64,000 bases of DNA from Aporrectodea caliginosa (GCA_020284085.1 JACEVL010000131.1:1098979-1162978); one strand, 5' to 3'; positions 11,110 through 59,200 are shown, counted from the stretch's first letter. The notes: generated from the sequence alone by a model not told the origin. Numbers and translations: made by a program.

Positions 11110-13300
11110 GATAGTTTGTAACTGAGCTGTTAACTTTGTTTTCAGTTTAAAAGTTTAAGCCTAGTAATATTCATTATTACGGATTATTTATTACGAATTA
11201 CGAAACTATGAGTTCCAAAGGTAAAACCATTTCGCAAATTGACAAGTGATGTGTAAAGATGACGTCAGTCTGGACGATGATGACGTCGATTACTATAATT
11301 ATTATGAGGCAGAGACTCTGCTTTAAAATTACGTACTTTCAATTCAACATGTAGAAATGCGCTAAAAAAACTACGGTATCATGTAAAACATGGCCGCCGG
11401 CGACGCCATTGTTATTTGCAATTTGGCGTGGCTACTTACGATTATTATTCGCATCTGATCTCTATGTTGGCTGTCCGTTCGGTCCGAGCACTGTTTATAG
11501 CGATCCATCACCGATTGCCCCTCGCGTGGGACCCAGAGGGACTTCGATTCCCTTCCTCCCCGTGTCCTTTTCTCTCTTTCCCTTCGTCGTCATACTCCGC
11601 CATCCATCCTATGTCCATTCGTTGAGCCGGTTTTGCGGTTGTTGGCAGAGCGACGTTTATGGCGAATCAATACTTATCGTTTTCAGCTTGAATATGCCCC
11701 GTAGACCGATTTCTCCTCTCTGTCCGTCGCGCTGTATGTATGCATTCACTATACATGGACATTTATATAGAGCCATTTGACGCAGAAATCTGCATCTAGG
11801 CGTATGCCTGTCGTATCACGCTGTAGGCTACGTCGCCAGTACAGGCCTAGTTTATTGCCATGCTGTGGGTCCACTGGAACGACCACTGACCCGCCATATA
11901 CGTACATTGGTCTATAAACGTAAATAGAAGCAGTTAGTAATCCCATGTCGGGCTGAATATTGTGGCGACGTCTACCGAATGATGAAAGAAAATACTAGCG
12001 TATATCATTAATCATCATAATCACCATCACCCGTAGTTGATGGATGTTGGTCCGTTTTGATCCTACCTGTCTATCGATTTTTGGACGCCTGTGAAGAAAT
12101 CGTGTGCTTAGAAATGCTTCACATTATTTCGTTTTTGGACGCTGTAGAAATCTCGAGATTACTTGATTAGAATCTCTTCTCGGTCTTGTGCTGCCAGTGG
12201 CGTAGGCTACCGAAGGGGGTAGGGAGGGGCGAGTCGCCCTGCGCGGCACTTGTGCAGAGACGACAAAATAGTGTTGAAGAAAAATAAAAAGAGCGAATGT
12301 TGGATAAAAACGAAAAAGCAGGAGAGAAAGAAAGATAAAAAAGAAGGATGGAAAGAAAGAAACCATCATTTGGGTCGTCAGCTTGGATTCGGTTGATCGT
12401 TACCCTAAGCTTCCGTTAGGGACGGCATCACTCCGAGAGGTCTACGTTAAGCAATAAACAAAACTGCAGAAAAGGAAGCAGTTTTGCAATGTTTACTAAC
12501 TATGAGCATATTATAATTGTTATTATCCACAATGCAGATAATACAGTAAATAAAATAAATTGTTTAATTTGATTGTGATGTCATCAATGATTCTGCAGCC
12601 ATTAAAACTCGTAAGATAACGTTAATAGCATAAAGGATACTATGGTAATTATAACATAATAATATTATGTATGTATGTATGTACTGTAGCCTACTGTACT
12701 GTACACATCACAATGAGTCAGCAACAGTTGCAACTTGTGCAATAAAATGTTTTATTAATAATCTAGATTGCAGTAAGTTAAAAATGTGATTGCTAAAAGG
12801 GATCATTACAAAATACAGTAAAATGTTATAAATCCAGAGAGACTATATATAAGCTGTAGGCTATAAAATAGAATTGCAGTAGGCCTATCTTAGAGAAAAT
12901 AGCATATATTAAGTGGTCATTAAGTGGTCAAGGGCCGCATTTTGGGCCCTCGCCCGGGACGGCATTTCAGCTCCGTACGGCGCTGTATGCTGCCGAGTTT
13001 GACGGCTATTATCTGCAGTATGGATCTAATCCAACAACAATCTTCCAAGACATTAAGCTGTTGTCCTTTCCTCTTCGTCTCTTTCCTCCACATCATTCCT
13101 TAAGTTACCGTACACCGATCTCACCCAATCTGATCGGATAGACCTGACAAATGTTGCCTTAATTGACCTTGTTTTTATTCTGACAAAGAAATTGGAAGTC
13201 CCACAAGTGAGCGAACATATGAACATTTTTATGATAAACTTCTAATTTGCCCACCTTAGCTGGAAATTCTAAGTAGGCCTATCTAATATTACCGAAAGAT
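11110..13300. other. Intergenic, no gene seen
   Basis: Includes two TGACGTC sites (11260-11295), which are CRE-type, a TTTATATAGAGCC copy (11760) and AT-rich unique sequence. The C/T-rich frame at 11409-11780 has no domain. Confidence 0.5.
12195..12262. mobile_element. Fragment of the CAGTGGCGTA MITE family
   Basis: CAGTGGCGTAGGCTACCGAAG resembles the left end of the 13909 element, followed by a similar G-rich stretch. I do not find a matching right end. Confidence 0.4.
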
Positions 13301-13302
13301 TT

Positions 13303-13375
13303 TGAGATAGTTCTGCTCCTAGTCATGTCACATATAAAATTTATATGTGACATGACTAGGAGCAGAACTATCTCA
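13303..13375. repeat. Perfect palindrome, 36-bp arms
   Basis: Arms 13303-13338 and 13340-13375 are exact inverse copies separated by one base, starting TGAGATAGTTCTGCTCC. Very short spacers like this form cruciforms and are unstable in cloning. Confidence 0.95.
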
Positions 13376-13908
13376 TTTATTTAATATAAGCCAATAGACA
13401 TTACAGCACCTTTCAGATGTTTTTTTATACAGGCGCCATATAAATGTCCATAAGTGTACGTACAAGAGCCGTGTGTAGGCAATCATTCAGACAGTTTTTA
13501 TGGTTGAACTCCGTCTCGCATGGAATGCAGTTGCAAATAATGACGTTGGTGACCCCATCCGTAAGAGACGGAGGGTGACTGAAGGGTAGAACGGGGTGAA
13601 ATGTGGTCGGACAACTACAACGGAAGTGGAAGACGTCTGGCGCCAGGCAATGTGACATGTTGCTCGAATATTCCACTAATGGAAATTTATAACAGACTGA
13701 CCAACAACCATATGAATGACCATCCCGACGCGAAAGCTCCACCGTGGATCGCTATATTAATAGCATATGACCACGAACCGTCTGCTCACACCACGGGATT
13801 AAAAACTGGTCTAAGATGGATGGCCAGTGCTTAGCAACTGAGCACAGCCAGAAGCGTTCCAGCACTATGTAGAAAACAGAGTGTTATGCACAAAACAGTA
13901 TGCTGAAC

Positions 13909-14101
13909 CAGTGGCGTAAGTAACGAAGGGGGTCAGAGGGGCAACTGCCCCCAGGCACAGCACAAGGGGGAGCAAAATTAGCTTTCAGTGGCACACAGTA
14001 CTTACTATGACAAGAACGATTAAAAGTCAACAAGAAAATTAAAAATGGACACAGTCATCAACTCTTGCCCCTGGGCGCTGAAACCCTTCGTTACGCCACT
14101 G
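13909..14101. mobile_element. hAT MITE, 193 bp (CAGTGGCGTA family)
   Basis: Left end CAGTGGCGTAAGTAACGAAG and right end CTTCGTTACGCCACTG are inverted. The target duplication TGCTGAAC/TGCTCAAC matches 7 of 8. Confidence 0.85.
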
Positions 14102-14424
14102 TGCTCAACATCACACAAACTGTGTCGCATACTGAAAGTACTGTACAGTGTCGAAGTCAAATAATATTACTGAAACCTGCACAGTCCTTACAGACATGGT
14201 CACAAACTATATTACACCACAACTTACATCTACAGAAGCCATTATTACAATGTAACAATTCGTAAGCTTATTACAGTATCACAAAATACTGTAACTTTGT
14301 AACAAGTATACTTATTCAAGTTATATGTAAATGTCTAAGATCCAGTATACATAACACTGTTAGTTTGCAACATTGTAAACACGATTTTGACAGCTGCCTA
14401 ATGGTACGAGATAGAATACCGTCA

Positions 14425-16539
14425 GTAGTTAACTAATAGACAGAGCTGGTATCACCCAGCCCCCCACCCCTCTATAACGTCATCTTTTTTAGGAGCTGAT
14501 ATCAGTTTTTCAGAAAACTGAAACGAAAAGTCGCTGGTAATATCAGTTTTGGTGGTCAGAGGTCAAACGACCGCCTCAGGCAAAACAGACACCCATTAAA
14601 TTTGGCCAAGGGTTGCGCGGGTGGGGCGTGCGTGTGCCCCTCCCCCTCCCCTTCCAAGGAGGTCATTTGAGGGCGTGCGTAGGGCGTGCGTGTGCCCATA
14701 CCCCTCCCCTCCATTCTTCTTTCACTCTACACGCCTTAGCAAAGCTCATTGAATATTCATTATTTGCATGCTGTGCATTCTATTTGGGCCTTTCACACGC
14801 ATATGTGTGCAGCCAATTTTTATACAAGCAAGCTACCAATTCTTGCATGTAGGCCTATAGCACTCAATTTTTACTCACTAGCCGTCATCTACCGCCCATA
14901 CTCATCATCCATCTTTGCTCAAGCATTGCAAGGCGCCCATTTTTGCAACTTTTCTTACTACAATCAAGCAGCCATTGTTTTGGCCATTTTCACATACCTC
15001 ACATTTAAGCTTGGAGTCCAACATGGCTAGGCTTTACTCTCGTAGCTGCACTTGCATTCTTTTACATGTGCATTGTTTGGCGTATAGCAATTTACACTTA
15101 GGTCAACTTTAATGGTAGAGGCCATTATACGCAAGCACTCAATTCTTTTGGACCATACACCCATTTTCTCTTAGGCACACACATTTTAGGCTCAAGCCTA
15201 CAACTACAAACCTTGCAACTCCATCTTCGTCACCCAGCAAGGCGCGCAAGCACTTAGTGTGGAAGCCAAGGCAGCCAGTGTTTGCGCTTGCATGCCATTA
15301 CAGCTCTTGCCTGACCATTTAACGTTGAATATTTAGTACTTGCACCCTTTTGAGGCACAACAGCATTTTACTCTTAGGTAGCCATTCTTTGGGCTCGCCT
15401 TGTTTTTCAAGGCTGACTAAGGCCAATTTATTATTCAATAGGCACAAATTGCAATGTTTTTGTGCGCTTGCATTGAATTAGAGCGACAACCTTTTACTCT
15501 TAGACAGCAAGACATTCGTTGGGCTTGCCTTGTTTTACAAGGATGACCAACGCTTATTGAGTATTCATTATCCTTAGGCCTGTTTACACATGCACAATCA
15601 TCGCCTAAACTGAATTTAGCATGGTATTCAACTTTTGCAAAGCACTCAGGTGTCTTTGCTCTATTGCATTCTCCTACAGCTCACGCATTTAGTTATGCAA
15701 ATCTTTCAACAAAATGAACTTAAATCTGAGAAAAGTTAAACTGAAATCTCAGTTTCATTGAAATTCTCGGTTCAGTTTCGGATAGTAAGTGTCTTTTACA
15801 GATGGTGCATGAGCGAGAGAGAGAGAGAGAGGGAGAGAGGCGTTTTGGCAGAGCTGGAGGGAGAGAGAGAGGGAGGGGGCGATAGAGAGAGAGGGAGAGA
15901 GGCGCTTTGGCAGAGCTGGAGGGAGAGAGAGAGGGAGGGAGCGAGAGAGAGAGAGATGGAGAGAGGCGTTTGGCAGAGGTGGAGGGAGAGAGAGAGGGAG
16001 GGAGCGAGATTGAGAGAGGGAGCGAAGCGCTTTTGGCAGACAAGTAGCGTGTGAGCGAGAGAAATGCGCGGCTTATATTTCTGACCTGGTGGTTTTACAA
16101 CTTTTACATTTCAGACACCTAAAACTCACACTCAAAGCTAGCTTCACAGTAGAATATTGCGAGTTTGTAGAGCAAACCTGCCAATTGTAGACGTGCGTCA
16201 TTTAGAATGCGTGTATTTACTTAACAGACTTATAATTTTCTATACAGCTTGGAGACTTAAGTTGAGAGTTTATTTAGCGAACCGAGGGTTTGAGCTGTTG
16301 TATGGAGAGGTGTTTTGAGACCCTGCATAGTGCTCTTTTACGACAGTTGGCAGGCAATCAAATGTTTTTAGTTGTGTAATGCATTCCACAAATGGTTCTT
16401 AATTCTGAAAAATCTCAAATTCATTGAAATTCTAGAGTCATGGAAAAACCCCACTTGGTTAATTTTGGATAGCAGGTGACATTTACAGGGGCATGGACAC
16501 AGCGATATTGAGAGAGCGAGAATGAAAGAGGCATGGAGA
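14425..16539 (+). repeat. Left inverted arm of the foldback element
   Basis: 2115 bp. It includes a G+C-rich start (14600-14720), a long A+T-rich noncoding middle and a (GA)n-rich block at 15812-16030. Open frames in it are mirrored in the right arm and show no domain. Confidence 0.9.
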
Positions 16540-17814
16540 TAGGCAGAGTTTCTCTCTACAATCTCCATTACCAGACGAAACCTGTTTTTAATAGCTCGCT
16601 TACAGACTGCAAAGCTCTCAAGTGTACACGATTATTCATTATGGTTTACCTCTTACGGTATTAGATTGAAAGAGAGCGAGAGAGAGAGCGTTAGAAAGAG
16701 AGAGATGAAGCGAAGAATTTTGTGAGAGGGGCTGTGGAGGGTAGGAGGGTGAGAGAGAGAGAGACTTACTCTCTGTAATTGTCAATTTTAATCGCCCCGA
16801 ATAAGAGCCGAATCATTATTTTCGCTTGGCGAGAAGAGCATTAAATAGTTTTTGGAGAGAGAGCAAGAGAGACGTGTAAAATGTTGGTGTTTAACAGCTG
16901 AATTTTTAATAGTGTTTAGCGGAAGAGAGGGGTAATATGAAACCAAAATCTTTAAAGTCAATGCAAGGAAGGTTAGAAAACCGAGTCGTTTGGTCGTTTC
17001 ACCAAACGGCGAACCCATGCTGTATACACAGCGGTAAGTAAGTATGAAAATGCAAATCTTATACAGTTGATGAGTTGTGTAGAGTCTGCGTCGTGGCCAG
17101 GAATGAATGAAGTAGCATCACGCGTTTCGATGGAAATGCTTAAACTTCTATTCGCAAGATGCCACTTTAGAAGTTATCTCAAATTTTTAAGGTGTAAGAG
17201 CTCGTTACAACACGTGAAAAATGTAGAACACGAAATCATTGTGATATTTGTAAGCTTGGCTTACTGTACAAGACTTTGTCGTATTTTCACTCACTTTTCA
17301 TGTTGCCATACCACGAGAGCTCGGTTGAATGAGGGAGGGGTTTTCCCCCTAGCCCGCCCGCCTACCCTATACGCTATAGACCAAAGTGGCAGTGCCACTT
17401 TGACACAGGCATTATAAAATTTTAAAACAGCACGTTTACGCTCTGTAGAAGACGGAATCATCACACTGAAATGCATGTCGCAATAAACTGGTGCTTAATC
17501 AGTTAATATTTTTCCGATTATAGGATTGAGATGTAAGCTGGCACGAATGAAGGCATGAAATTCCAAGTTTTGTCGGCCATTGCCTGAAATTGTGGGCGTG
17601 TTTCTTTAGCAGCAGCTGCAGCTGCTGCCACTGCCGAATGTCATACTTTGAATCTAAGAGAGAGAGAATTAAGGTCACCTTCGTGGCTTTCCATGCATGT
17701 CATTGCCACAACTCTGAGAATATTCGCAATCGACGGTTTTTTCTCACACAGCAAACGTGTTACTCGATAAAAAGTTAAACTTGTATCTCCAAATTTTGAC
17801 TGTGCCTCACATCT

Positions 17815-18145
17815 CCACAAAGCTGAGAACATAAGGTTCTCATCTCTGTTCTCAACTCAGAAAGCTGAGAATCTAAGGTTCTCAACTCAGAAAGCTGAGA
17901 ACATAAGGTTCTCAACTCTGTTCTCAAATCACAAAGCTGAGAATCTAAGGTTCTCAACTCTGTTCTCAACTCACAAAGCTGAGAACCTATGGTTCTCAAC
18001 TCTGTTCTCAACTCACAAAGCTGAGAATCTAAGGTTCTCAACTCTGTTCTCAACTCACAAAGCTGAGAACCTAAGGTTCTCAACTCTGTTCTCAACTCAC
18101 AAAGCTGAGAACCTATGGTTCTCAACTCTGTTCTCAACTCACAAA
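17815..18145. repeat. 42-bp minisatellite in the foldback centre
   Basis: About eight copies of a 42-bp unit built from TTCTCAACTC and CTGAGAACCTAAGGTTCTCA. The unit itself contains the palindrome GAGAACCTAAGGTTCTC. Because 42 is a multiple of three, frames stay open (minus strand reads repeated ELRTELRTL), which is a repeat effect. Confidence 0.9.
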
Positions 18146-18646
18146 ATAAAGATAATGGCCACACAAGGTGACCATTCGGACAGACATAACCCGCCCCATA
18201 GACGGCCCAGTATCATCCGCAACACAACAGAACAAGGTAAAAACTGAACCCAGGATGGAACAAAAGCGGAACCCTCCTCCTTAACCAGGCTTGGGACTGG
18301 CACGACAAATGGTGAAGATGGTAGAACAAAGAACCAATTGCCGTGGCGGAGTTGCCTACTCGAGGTCAGATGGTAAACTGGTAATGGGTCTGAGAGAATG
18401 CTTTGCTATGTGGTGTGAATTGCAACTGATTGAGAAGAGACCAAGTGATGTTGACTCGTCAACTGCCAGGCCTGAAATGTCGAATCAAGCGTTAGAGCTT
18501 AGCGTCCAGGGCTCAATCCGAAGAACAAACAAAGCGCTGGCAGGAATGGTAAGTAAGTAAGATGGTATAACCAGACAAATCACAGAGGCCCATGTACCAT
18601 GTAAGCAGTGTTGCTACAGTTTCAAAAGGCTAATAGGGAGTGCTGT

Positions 18647-20754
18647 TCTCCATGCCTCTTTCATTCTCGCTCTCTCAATATCGCTGGGTCCATGCCCCTG
18701 TAAATGTCACCTGCTATCCAAAATTAACCAAGTGGGGTTTTTCCATGACTCTAGAATTTCAATGAATTTGAGATTTTTCAGAATTAAGAACCATTTGTGG
18801 AATGCATTACACAACTAAAAACATTTGATTGCCTGCCAACTGTCGTAAAAGAGCACTATGCAGGGTCTCAAAACACCTCTCCATACAACAGCTCAAACCC
18901 TCGGTTCGCTAAATAAACTCTCAACTTAAGTCTCCAAGCTGTATAGAAAATTATAAGTCTGTTAAGTAAATACACGCATTCTAAATGACGCACGTCTACA
19001 ATTGGCAGGTTTGCTCTACAAACTCGCAATATTCTACTGTGAAGCTAGCTTTGAGTGTGAGTTTTAGGTGTCTGAAATGTAAAAGTTGTAAAACCACCAG
19101 GTCAGAAATATAAGCCGCGCATTTCTCTCGCTCACACGCTACTTGTCTGCCAAAAGCGCTTCGCTCCCTCTCTCAATCTCGCTCCCTCCCTCTCTCTCTC
19201 CCTCCACCTCTGCCAAACGCCTCTCTCCATCTCTCTCTCTCTCGCTCCCTCCCTCTCTCTCTCCCTCCAGCTCTGCCAAAGCGCCTCTCTCCCTCTCTCT
19301 CTATCGCCCCCTCCCTCTCTCTCTCCCTCCAGCTCTGCCAAAACGCCTCTCTCCCTCTCTCTCTCTCTCTCTCGCTCATGCACCATCTGTAAAAGACACT
19401 TACTATCCGAAACTGAACCGAGAATTTCAATGAAACTGAGATTTCAGTTTAACTTTTCTCAGATTTAAGTTCATTTTGTTGAAAGATTTGCATAACTAAA
19501 TGCGTGAGCTGTAGGAGAATGCAATAGAGCAAAGACACCTGAGTGCTTTGCAAAAGTTGAATACCATGCTAAATTCAGTTTAGGCGATGATTGTGCATGT
19601 GTAAACAGGCCTAAGGATAATGAATACTCAATAAGCGTTGGTCATCCTTGTAAAACAAGGCAAGCCCAACGAATGTCTTGCTGTCTAAGAGTAAAAGGTT
19701 GTCGCTCTAATTCAATGCAAGCGCACAAAAACATTGCAATTTGTGCCTATTGAATAATAAATTGGCCTTAGTCAGCCTTGAAAAACAAGGCGAGCCCAAA
19801 GAATGGCTACCTAAGAGTAAAATGCTGTTGTGCCTCAAAAGGGTGCAAGTACTAAATATTCAACGTTAAATGGTCAGGCAAGAGCTGTAATGGCATGCAA
19901 GCGCAAACACTGGCTGCCTTGGCTTCCACACTAAGTGCTTGCGCGCCTTGCTGGGTGACGAAGATGGAGTTGCAAGGTTTGTAGTTGTAGGCTTGAGCCT
20001 AAAATGTGTGTGCCTAAGAGAAAATGGGTGTATGGTCCAAAAGAATTGAGTGCTTGCGTATAATGGCCTCTACCATTAAAGTTGACCTAAGTGTAAATTG
20101 CTATACGCCAAACAATGCACATGTAAAAGAATGCAAGTGCAGCTACGAGAGTAAAGCCTAGCCATGTTGGACTCCAAGCTTAAATGTGAGGTATGTGAAA
20201 ATGGCCAAAACAATGGCTGCTTGATTGTAGTAAGAAAAGTTGCAAAAATGGGCGCCTTGCAATGCTTGAGCAAAGATGGATGATGAGTATGGGCGGTAGA
20301 TGACGGCTAGTGAGTAAAAATTGAGTGCTATAGGCCTACATGCAAGAATTGGTAGCTTGCTTGTATAAAAATTGGCTGCACACATATGCGTGTGAAAGGC
20401 CCAAATAGAATGCACAGCATGCAAATAATGAATATTCAATGAGCTTTGCTAAGGCGTGTAGAGTGAAAGAAGAATGGAGGGGAGGGGTATGGGCACACGC
20501 ACGCCCTACGCACGCCCTCAAATGACCTCCTTGGAAGGGGAGGGGGAGGGGCACACGCACGCCCCACCCGCGCAACCCTTGGCCAAATTTAATGGGTGTC
20601 TGTTTTGCCTGTTGACCTCTGACCACCAAAACTGATATTACCAGCGACTTTTCGTTTCAGTTTTCTGAAAAACTGATATCAGCTCCTAAAAAAAGATGAC
20701 GTTATAGAGGGGTGGGGGGCTGGGTGATACCAGCTCTGTCTATTAGTTAACTAC
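18647..20754 (-). repeat. Right inverted arm of the foldback element
   Basis: 2108 bp, reverse complement of 14425-16539. The CT-rich block at 19150-19375 mirrors the GA block of the left arm. Confidence 0.9.
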
Positions 20755-20762
20755 TACCGTCA

Positions 20763-21323
20763 TTGTTATTGTAATCAGAAATTTGTGTAGCTTCACTACA
20801 AAGACATACTCAGGGATGCTCTCTGTCCTAGCTTGAACAATGTTAAATGTCCTTGAGACTAAGCAGAGAACATCTATCAGTTAGAAAACATTACTCGCAT
20901 ACTAGAAGAGTCACCTGTTGCAGGCTTGTGCACACCCTCAGAGCTAACCAACCAGAGCTAACTCTCCTTACTAGAGTTGGCAGATGACTACAAGTTTAGT
21001 GTTGCTATAGCACGTAGACGTTTACAGTCGAGGATGAGGAACTACAATGGGCAATGCTACCCAGAGTAACATACCCAGTGATATGTAAGAAGTGTTACAG
21101 TAACTAAACAAGATTTACAACATTAGTTACAGGACAGTAAAAGATTAGCACCTTTACACTGTTACAATGATGCAAAGCACTTAAACATTAGCATAAGACC
21201 GGTTACAGTGTTGAGCAACTGCACAAATGCAAACTAATCAGTTTTTGTCAGGAAAGCACCAACAGTTACACGAAGGTGCCAAGGCCCAATAGCGATCTAT
21301 TGCAAGTACCAAGCAGCTTAGCA
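20763..21323. other. 3' flank of the RIMBP-like gene
   Basis: Unique sequence between the stop codon and the foldback element; presumed 3' UTR but without an obvious polyadenylation hexamer. Confidence 0.4.
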
Positions 21324-56209
<34,886 letters not shown>

Positions 56210-56464
56210 CTTCAGTCAGCACAGAATCCAAACCTTCTGCAACAGAACACAGAACCACATACAGACGGACAGAAACAAACAAACATACAAACACAAACAA
56301 GTAGGCACAAGTACCAGAAACACCTGCCTCTCATATCAGCTCATAAACAGGCCTCAGCGGCGTTCCTTGCTGTCTGCTGCGGAATGATCCCCACCATATC
56401 ATCACCTACCCCTCAAGCCTTTCTAGACCTATATACACATGTAGACTGTACGTATGTATCCATG

Positions 56465-56800
56465 GATGTATGTCCCTGTGTATGTATGTATGTATGTATG
56501 TATGTATGTATGTATGTATGTATGTATGTATAAATGTATGCATGTATGTATGTATCTGTATGTTGTATGTATGTGTCTATGTATGTGTATATGTATATTT
56601 GTATGCATGTATGTGTGCATTCATGGATGCATATATGTATCAGTGTATGTATGCATATATCTGTGGAAGTAAGCATTTATATATGTATGCATTCATGTAC
56701 GTATGTATGTATAAATATATGCATATATATGTACGAATGTATAAATATATGTATATACCGGTATGTGTATGTGTTTGTGTATCTATGTACGGAGGTATGT
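56465..56800. repeat. (TATG)n microsatellite
   Basis: Pure TATG at 56479-56530, then decayed copies. Confidence 0.93.
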
Positions 56801-57004
56801 ATCGAAACAGACTGAATGTCTTCCAGCATTCTTCAACATTCTTTAGAGTTACCTGGAAGATGCCACGTTAAGTGTCTACAGAAACAGATACAGACATTCC
56901 TCACTGTATCTCTATCTCGGCATTGAGCCCTACCTATCAGTTCCTTTCATTGCCTTCCACTTTCGATACTTGTATGTTGGCATGCGTAGCTGCTGTTTAA
57001 CGTG

Positions 57005-57075
57005 ATGCCTTGTCAAAACAAAAAGATTAGCGTCGCCCTCCTCCTTTATCCAGGTTGCAGACTGGCGCTACCCGA
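57005..57075 (+). repeat. Dispersed repeat D copy
   Basis: Carries TTGTCAAAACAAAAAGATTA and GCGTCGCCCTCCTCC with CAGACTGGCGCTACC. Confidence 0.7.
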
Positions 57076-58736
57076 ACACGGCTGATGTGGTGTTACTATG
57101 TTTACTTATCTCAGGTGTACAAACAACAGAATGAATGTATTCAAAATAATGTACACACAGCAATTGTGCATCGGATGGATACAAGTTGGATACCAAGATA
57201 TCAATTACTTTATTCCAATATAAATCGAAGGCCTAAAGTTGTAGCCACAACTTGTATCAAATATTTACACAAACTGAACAACTGCCATCATGCCATGGGC
57301 AGAATCAGAACTTTCAGTTAAATTCCACTACACTTCGGACAAAAGACCACCCAGTGCACCCATGCCCAGAGGTGACCACATGTGGCTTGCAATAAAAGGG
57401 TCACCCTCCACCAGAAATACAGTTGAATGGGGTGGATAGTTGGGAAAAGATACCAAGAAAAGCCAGAGGTATTTCGGCAATGAAACATACTCCTCCCCAT
57501 GGGATATATTATTTTCATTGAAGCCCGTAATAAAAGAAGGTCACGTCTGCACTGAGGTTTGACTGCTTGGCCACCCAAGAGACAACAGGAATAATTATGG
57601 AAAGACCTATTACTACTCCAGTCCCATAAGATCAAGATATCCAATTGCATCATTACCATATAGCCTGACCTATTTCCCATAGGGTCACCTAAATCTACAT
57701 ACGTAATCACCATACGAACTGACCCCAATGTCACAGGCAAGTCTAACTACAGACCTCCTGGAGTTTCTAAACCAGCATTGCTGTATCCATCATAGATATA
57801 CAGCCAACTGGGACACCTTAAGCAAGTCTTTCACACATGGTTGCTCAGTAATGTTCTGTCCAATGGTCATGACTGTGAATACTTCTGAACTTTGTAAGAG
57901 GTCAATACCACAGTACACGGTTGTGCTGCACTGTATTGTTAGAATTAGTTCACATGGGTTTTTGAGCTCTGAAGAAATGTACAAATTGTGTCAGATCATT
58001 TTAGGGTAGTATTAATTCGCTTTAGCATTTTAATTGCTATAGCAGTATTCTGTTACAAAGCTACAGATCATAACAGCATCATGTTTCTAGCAATACACTG
58101 TTGGTGTGACACTGCTAATAGCATTACACTGTTGGTGTCACACTGCTAATAAGACTGCAATGATTTTACAACAATAAAGTGCTAGTGTCATTATTAGGCT
58201 ATAGTGCTAAACTGCCAGCATTACATTGCTATAGTGCTACACTGATATAGCATTAGATCACTGCAGCATCACACTGCTATAGAATCACAGTGTTAATAAA
58301 CATGAACTGCTATAGCATTTAGTGCTAAAGAATTAACCTTCTATAGCATCACAGTATACTATGGCAGAAGCAGCATCACAATGCTATTGCTATATAGCAA
58401 AACACTGCCGTCATATTTTGGTAAACAGACCTTCTCCTACTTTTAACAACTCAATCACCAGTTCAAGCTCCTCCCAAAGCGGTTACCACCATTACCATAT
58501 GCCAAACTCTAGAAAAACACCGCAGCAACTGGTAAATGGCAAACGGCTAGGCAGGTTTTTTCTTAGCTTTAAAGTACATCTACCACCACCAACACCTGCT
58601 AAATAAATCACGACAGACCAATTCACCATCTGGTAGGCTCGTCCAGTCTCAGAAGCCTAGAAGCCACCATCAACGTAATAATATTATGTGGACTGTAAAG
58701 TTCAAGGCAAACTTACTGTTGAATAACAGAAATGAT

Positions 58737-58739
<3 letters not shown>

Positions 58740-58784
<45 letters not shown>

Positions 58785-58789
58785 GGTGG

Positions 58790-58866
<77 letters not shown>

Positions 58867-58892
58867 CTGATGATGCTGATGATGATATCTCG
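58740..58892. repeat. (GAT)n/(GGT)n microsatellite
   Basis: Trinucleotide tract giving artefact poly-Asp, poly-Met and poly-His frames. Confidence 0.97.
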
Positions 58893-59023
58893 AACAATTC
58901 TGGACCTTGCCCGTGGAATACATGTTTGGGTACCAACCTAGAACTCACTCAACCTAACAATGAGTAATATCCTTAATTCAGTTAGAAACAACAAAAGCAA
59001 ACCGAGTAATTGCATTAGCCTAC

Positions 59024-59200
59024 CTTTTCAACAAGTGTATGATATCAACGCTTCGACAAAACTCCGCAGTCGCTCAAAGTCCAAATCTGATAGGAAAAGT
59101 TTCTAGTAAATCCTCTTTCACCATCAACATCGAAAAGAATCAATCGCTTTCCGAATCAAGACTTTCTCCGGCTTTCGCACTCTATTTTCGCTCATGGCTT
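59024..59200 (-). other. Possible noncoding first exon of the RIMBP-like gene
   Basis: Exon 1 begins with a splice acceptor, so an upstream noncoding exon is needed. At 59024 the minus strand reads GAAAAG then GTAGGC, a fair donor, and the stretch to about 59200 is non-repetitive and free of microsatellite. The transcription start is not visible; the right limit is a guess. Confidence 0.3.

Larger units (their letters stand above)
14425..20754. mobile_element. 6.33-kb foldback transposon with 2.1-kb inverted arms
   Basis: The left arm is 14425-16539 and the right arm 18647-20754, nearly identical inverted copies. They differ by single bases, small changes in GA/CT tracts and one indel of about 10 bp (near 14575/20610). 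The termini read GTAGTTAACTAATAG inward from both sides. The element is flanked by exact copies of TACCGTCA (14417-14424 and 20755-20762), an 8-bp target duplication. The 2.1-kb centre (16540-18646) is unique apart from a 42-bp minisatellite. No transposase is recognised. The 8-bp duplication fits hAT, MULE or Merlin-type cut-and-paste elements; giant TIRs favour a foldback/MULE-like nonautonomous element. Confidence 0.9.
56237..59023. other. Presumed first intron, no coding exon seen
   Basis: Microsatellites, repeat D, a minus-strand open stretch at 57318-57740 that looks faintly protein-like in two frames (FLVEGDPFIASHMWSPLG) but is not recognised, and a cryptic AGCATTACACTGCTATAG region at 58025-58350. 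Confidence 0.5.

Noticed and set aside
17775..18164. Coil-like ELRTELRTL repeat protein
   Set aside because: Product of the 42-bp minisatellite inside the foldback element.
14613..20629. Several matching ORFs in both arms of the foldback
   Set aside because: They are the same sequence read twice through the inverted arms, with no domain and low complexity.
58670..58967. Poly-Asp, poly-His and poly-Ser proteins
   Set aside because: Translation of a (GAT)n tract.
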